A stretch of 64,000 nt of DNA from Orlajensenia sp037404875. GTDB taxonomy: Bacteria; Actinomycetota; Actinomycetes; Actinomycetales; Microbacteriaceae. The stretch covers positions 1 to 64,000 of the forward strand of contig NZ_JBBELO010000020.1 of NCBI RefSeq assembly GCF_037404875.1. The letters are read 5' to 3'. Positions 60,963 through 64,000 of the stretch are shown in pieces (within the stretch, counting starts at the first letter, position 1; the number at the start of each line of letters is the position of its first letter). The translations under genes were made by a program, and so were the position numbers. The notes under the pieces are model-generated. The model saw only the letters and a list, made by a program, of their open reading frames with translations. It did not search any database and was not told the origin of the DNA.

Positions 60963-61739
60963 ATGACCGAGTCCACGCTGACCCGCACCGTCCTCGCCCC
61001 CAATGCCGGCCCGATGACGCTCGAAGGCACGAACTCCTACGTGATCGGCCGGGGCGATCGCGTCGTCGTGGTCGACCCGGGCCCGCTCGATATGAGACAC
61101 CTCGACGAACTCGCCGCCACGACCGTCGAACTCATCCTCGTCACCCACCACCACGCCGACCACGTCGAAGGCGTTCCGGCCTTCGCAGAGCACACGGGTG
61201 CCCCCGTGCGCGCCCTCGATCCCGCCCTCTGCATCGACGCCGAGCCGCTCATCGACGGCGAGGTGATCGATGCCGCGGGTGTGAGCATCCGGGTTCTGAC
61301 CACGCCCGGGCACACCGCCGACTCCGTCTGCTTCCACCTGCCCGACGACGGCGAGAACGGCTCGGTGCTCACCGGCGACACCATCCTCGGCCGCGGCACC
61401 ACGATCATCGCCGACCCCGACGGTGGCCTCGGCCCCTACCTGCACTCGCTCGGCCGGCTGCGCGAGGTGGGCCCCGCGCTGGTGCTTCCCGGGCACGGCC
61501 CGGCACTGGAGAACCTCACGGCCATCTGCGATGCCTACCTCGCCCACCGCGCGGAACGGCTCACCCAGGTGGAACAGGCCGTGGCGCATCTGGGTGAAGA
61601 CGCCTCGGTCGAGTCGGTGACCGACCTCGTCTACGCCGACGCGGATGCGGCGGTGCGCCCGGCAGCGGAGGCATCCGTGCGCGCCCAGCTCACGTACCTG
61701 CGGCAGCGGGCCGAGGGCACCCTTCCTCCGGCGGACTGA
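60963..61739 (+). CDS. metallo-beta-lactamase-fold hydrolase (LACTB2-like)
   Basis: 258 residues. Zinc motif THHHADHVEG, a later HTADSVCF and LTGDTILGRGT, and GHGPALEN supply the metal ligands. PNAGPMTLEGTNSYVIG at the start and the C-terminal winged-helix-like region (RAQLTYLRQRAEGTL) resemble LACTB2-type hydrolases acting on thioesters or RNA. A TAGGGT hexamer five bases before the ATG suggests a leaderless transcript. Confidence 0.92.
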   Translation: MTESTLTRTVLAPNAGPMTLEGTNSYVIGRGDRVVVVDPGPLDMRHLDELAATTVELILVTHHHADHVEGVPAFAEHTGAPVRALDPALCIDAEPLIDGEVIDAAGVSIRVLTTPGHTADSVCFHLPDDGENGSVLTGDTILGRGTTIIADPDGGLGPYLHSLGRLREVGPALVLPGHGPALENLTAICDAYLAHRAERLTQVEQAVAHLGEDASVESVTDLVYADADAAVRPAAEASVRAQLTYLRQRAEGTLPPAD

Positions 61740-61786
61740 GCGCTCCCACCTGCCCGGATCGCACAGGTCTGGACGAGAATGGGCAG

Positions 61787-62791
61787 ATGCACCCGGTGGA
61801 CGCCCTCAACGAGATCGCGGAACTGCTCGAAGGATCCCTCGCGTCCTCGTACAAGACCAAGGCCTTCCGCCGGGCGGCCGAGGCGATCGCATCCCTCTCC
61901 GAGGAAGAGATCGCCGAGCGCATCGCCGACGGACGGCTGAAGCGCACCAAGGGCATCGGCGACACGACCTACGCCGTCATCGAGCAGGCGGCCGAGGGTC
62001 GCGTTCCCGATTACCTCGCGGAGCTGCGCAGCCACGCGACGCCGGTGGAGCGCACCGGCCTGCGCGCGCGACTGCGCGGCGATTTGCACGCCCACACCGA
62101 TTGGTCCGACGGAACCACGAGCGCCGAGGCGATGGCGCACGCCGCCCAGCGCTTCGACCTGGAGTACCTGGCCATCACCGATCACTCCCCGAGCCTGACC
62201 ATCGCCAACGGGCTGAGCGCCGAACGGCTCACTGACGAGCTCCACCTCATCGCCGACGTCAACGCCCGGTTGAGCGGCCTGCGCCTGCTCACGGGAATCG
62301 AGGTCGACATCCTGCTCGACGGCGCCCTCGACCAGACACCGAAGATGCTGGACCGGCTCGACATCGTGGTGGCGAGCGTGCACTCCAAGCTGCGGATGGA
62401 CTCCCGCGAGATGACCAGCAGGATGCTCCGGGCGATCGAGAATCCCCGCATGAACGTGCTGGGCCACTGCACCGGCCGGCTCGTGCAGGGCTCGCGGGGC
62501 ACCCGCCCGCCGTCGACGTTCGATGCGCGCGCCGTCTTCGCCGCCTGCGCCGAGAACGACGTCGCCGTCGAGATCAACTCGCGCCCCGAACGTCAGGACC
62601 CGCCCGAGGACCTCATCGCGCTCGCGCTCGACGCCGGCTGCCTGTTCTCGATCGACAGCGATTCCCACGCTCCCGGCCACCTCGGCTTCCTCGATCTCGG
62701 GGCAGCGCGAGCGGAGGCGGCCGGCATTCCGCCGGAGCGCATCATCACCACGTGGAGCGCCGACCGGTTGCTCGACTGGGCGGGTGCCTGA
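61787..62791 (+). CDS. PolX-like HhH-PHP phosphoesterase lacking the polymerase core
   Basis: 334 residues. The N-terminal ~80 residues (LNEIAELLEGSLASSYKTKAFRRAAEAI, RLKRTKGIGDTTYAVIEQAAEG) are the helix-hairpin-helix 8-kDa region of family X polymerases. A PHP domain follows directly (DLHAHTDWSDGTTSAEAMAHAA, YLAITDHSP, IEVDIL, ASVHSKL, LGHCTGR, INSRPER, SDSHAPGHLG), with all metal ligands visible. Full PolX proteins have a nucleotidyltransferase palm between them; it is absent. It may be a 3'-5' exonuclease or phosphatase in DNA repair. ATG start. Confidence 0.9.
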   Translation: MHPVDALNEIAELLEGSLASSYKTKAFRRAAEAIASLSEEEIAERIADGRLKRTKGIGDTTYAVIEQAAEGRVPDYLAELRSHATPVERTGLRARLRGDLHAHTDWSDGTTSAEAMAHAAQRFDLEYLAITDHSPSLTIANGLSAERLTDELHLIADVNARLSGLRLLTGIEVDILLDGALDQTPKMLDRLDIVVASVHSKLRMDSREMTSRMLRAIENPRMNVLGHCTGRLVQGSRGTRPPSTFDARAVFAACAENDVAVEINSRPERQDPPEDLIALALDAGCLFSIDSDSHAPGHLGFLDLGAARAEAAGIPPERIITTWSADRLLDWAGA

Positions 62792-62937
62792 GCGGCTCCA
62801 TACCACCGATGACACCCCGCACGCCAGCGGCGGACCGGGGAATATGATCGGCGTAAGCTCGCAAAGCGGTCCGAGTTTCCGGGCGCCCGCAGTGTTGCGC
62901 CGCCCCCGGGGATGCCGCCCCACTAAAGGAGTTCGTG

Positions 62938-64000
62938 ATGTCAGAGAAGGCACCGGGAGCAGGCGCAGGCGCCTCTTCCGCCCCCGCACGGCCCACCGGA
63001 GCCATGCGACGTAAAGTGATCGGCCTCGCCGTCGCGGCCGCGGTCGGCGGCTTCCTGTTCGGGTTCGATTCGTCGGTCATCAACGGCGCTGTCGACAGCA
63101 TCCAGCACGGGTTCGCGCTCAACGACTTCATCACCGGCCTCGTCGTGGCCATCGCGCTGCTCGGCTGTGCCCTCGGCGCGTTCCTCGCCGGCCGGCTCGC
63201 CGACCACTGGGGACGCCTGCGCGTCATGCTCATCGGCGCCATCATGTTCCTGGCGAGCTCCATCGGCGCCGGCCTCGCCTTCTCGGCCTGGGACCTCGCC
63301 CTGTGGCGCGTGGTCGGCGGTCTCGGCATCGGCATCGCCTCGGTCGTCGCCCCGGCCTACATCGCCGAGATCGCGCCGAAGCAGAGCCGTGGTGGCCTCG
63401 CATCCCTTCAGCAGCTCGCCATCACCGTCGGTATCTTCATCGCCCTGCTCTCGGATGCCCTGCTCGCCGGTGCCGCGGGCGGCGCCTCCCAGCAGCTCTG
63501 GTTCGGCTGGGAGGCCTGGCGCTGGATGTTCATCGTGGGCGCCATCCCCGCGATCGTCTACGGCGTGCTCGCGCTGACACTTCCCGAGTCGCCACGGTTC
63601 CTGCTGGCCACGGGGCGCGGCGACGAGGCCCGGGCGATCTTCCGCACGCTGGTTCCGGCGAGCGAGCTCGACAAGTCGATCAGCGACATCCAGAACTCGA
63701 TCGACGAAGACCTCAAGGGCGAGAAGGCCTCGGTACGCGGTAAGGCGTTCGGGCTGAAGCCCATCGTCTGGACCGGCATCATCCTGTCGGTGTTCCAGCA
63801 GTTCGTCGGCATCAACGTGATCTTCTACTACTCCACGACGCTGTGGAAGGCGGTCGGATTCAAGGAGTCCGCCTCCCTGACCATCAGCGTGGTCACCTCG
63901 ATCACCAACGTGCTCGTGACGATCATCGCGATCGTGCTCGTCGACCGGGTCGGCCGGCGCCCCATCCTGCTCATCGGATCGGTCGGCATGACCATCTCGC
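62938..64000 (+). CDS. sugar porter (MFS, XylE/GlcP type), 3' end outside window
   Basis: The first 354 residues are present; the reading frame is open at the window end. Helix 1 has GGFLFGFDSSVINGAV, the motif-A loop is GRLADHWGRLRVM, ALWRVVGGLGIGIASVVAPAYIAEIAP, PESPRFLLA and QQFVGINVIFYYSTTLW are sugar-porter signatures, and GRRP begins the second repeat of motif A. It is a proton- or diffusion-driven uptake protein for glucose, xylose or similar. ATG 62938 has AAAGGAG six bases before it. Confidence 0.93.
   Translation, partial: MSEKAPGAGAGASSAPARPTGAMRRKVIGLAVAAAVGGFLFGFDSSVINGAVDSIQHGFALNDFITGLVVAIALLGCALGAFLAGRLADHWGRLRVMLIGAIMFLASSIGAGLAFSAWDLALWRVVGGLGIGIASVVAPAYIAEIAPKQSRGGLASLQQLAITVGIFIALLSDALLAGAAGGASQQLWFGWEAWRWMFIVGAIPAIVYGVLALTLPESPRFLLATGRGDEARAIFRTLVPASELDKSISDIQNSIDEDLKGEKASVRGKAFGLKPIVWTGIILSVFQQFVGINVIFYYSTTLWKAVGFKESASLTISVVTSITNVLVTIIAIVLVDRVGRRPILLIGSVGMTIS

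Overview
The window is high-GC DNA with dense, mostly ATG/GTG-started genes, many 4-base ATGA/GTGA overlaps, leaderless-looking starts, and gene families typical of an actinobacterium. Gene content (CUT1 sugar transporters without their own ATPase, AldO-type alditol oxidase, LAxTG wall anchor, DUF6457 and DUF6510 proteins) and many short intergenic palindromes suggest a plant- or soil-associated member of the Microbacteriaceae or a close relative. It reads as ordinary chromosome. I see no insertion sequence, phage, CRISPR array or origin.

Layout. 1-287: dispersed 'TTCGACAGGCTCAG' repeats. 288-4435: ackA and pta (acetate/acetyl-phosphate), SRP RNA, tRNA-Ser(GGA). 4436-7692: membrane protein, SRPBCC protein, AraC regulator, aminoglycoside-type phosphotransferase. 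7693-8675: the largest repeat cluster (18 copies). 8676-18020: molybdenum block, made of HTH-TOBE regulator-modA-modB-modC (minus), moeB-moeA-moaC-DUF6457-moaD (plus) and mogA-moaE-moaA (minus). 18021-18649: third repeat cluster. 18650-23190: probable N-acylamino-acid racemase, GNAT and saccharopine-dehydrogenase-like operon, then an alditol oxidase. 23381-27035: GH51 arabinofuranosidase, PAP2 phosphatase, Bcr/CflA efflux pump.

27212-55069 is a pentose/hemicellulose island. It holds a YicI-type alpha-xylosidase with its own ABC importer and ROK repressor; a second ABC importer with a GH3 beta-xylosidase (bxl type) and a LacI repressor; xylA and xylB; a xylose-type CUT2 importer xylFGH; glycerate kinase; and a 1399-residue secreted CE4/GH10 xylanase with a wall anchor. 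Logically, the surface enzyme deacetylates and cuts xylan, the two oligosaccharide importers bring in xylo- and xyloglucan-oligosaccharides, the intracellular GH3, GH31 and GH51 enzymes release pentoses, and XylA/XylB feed the pentose phosphate pathway. Repeated operator-like palindromes tie these loci to the ROK and LacI regulators.

55205-64000: NmrA-like protein; a four-gene operon led by a small sulfite-oxidase-like molybdoenzyme (a possible consumer of the cofactor made upstream); lipase maturation factor; Nudix; metallo-beta-lactamase-fold protein; a PolX-like PHP protein lacking the polymerase core; and a sugar porter cut by the window end.

The most unusual items are four families of short palindromic elements, one of which (about 102 bp) lies in frame inside xylB; a 17-bp TGTT-N9-AACA operator found three times around the ROK/alpha-xylosidase locus; a CGAAA-type LacI operator shared by the bxl and xylanase loci; and the multidomain wall-anchored xylanase/esterase. 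All functions are inferred from sequence alone, without database searches.
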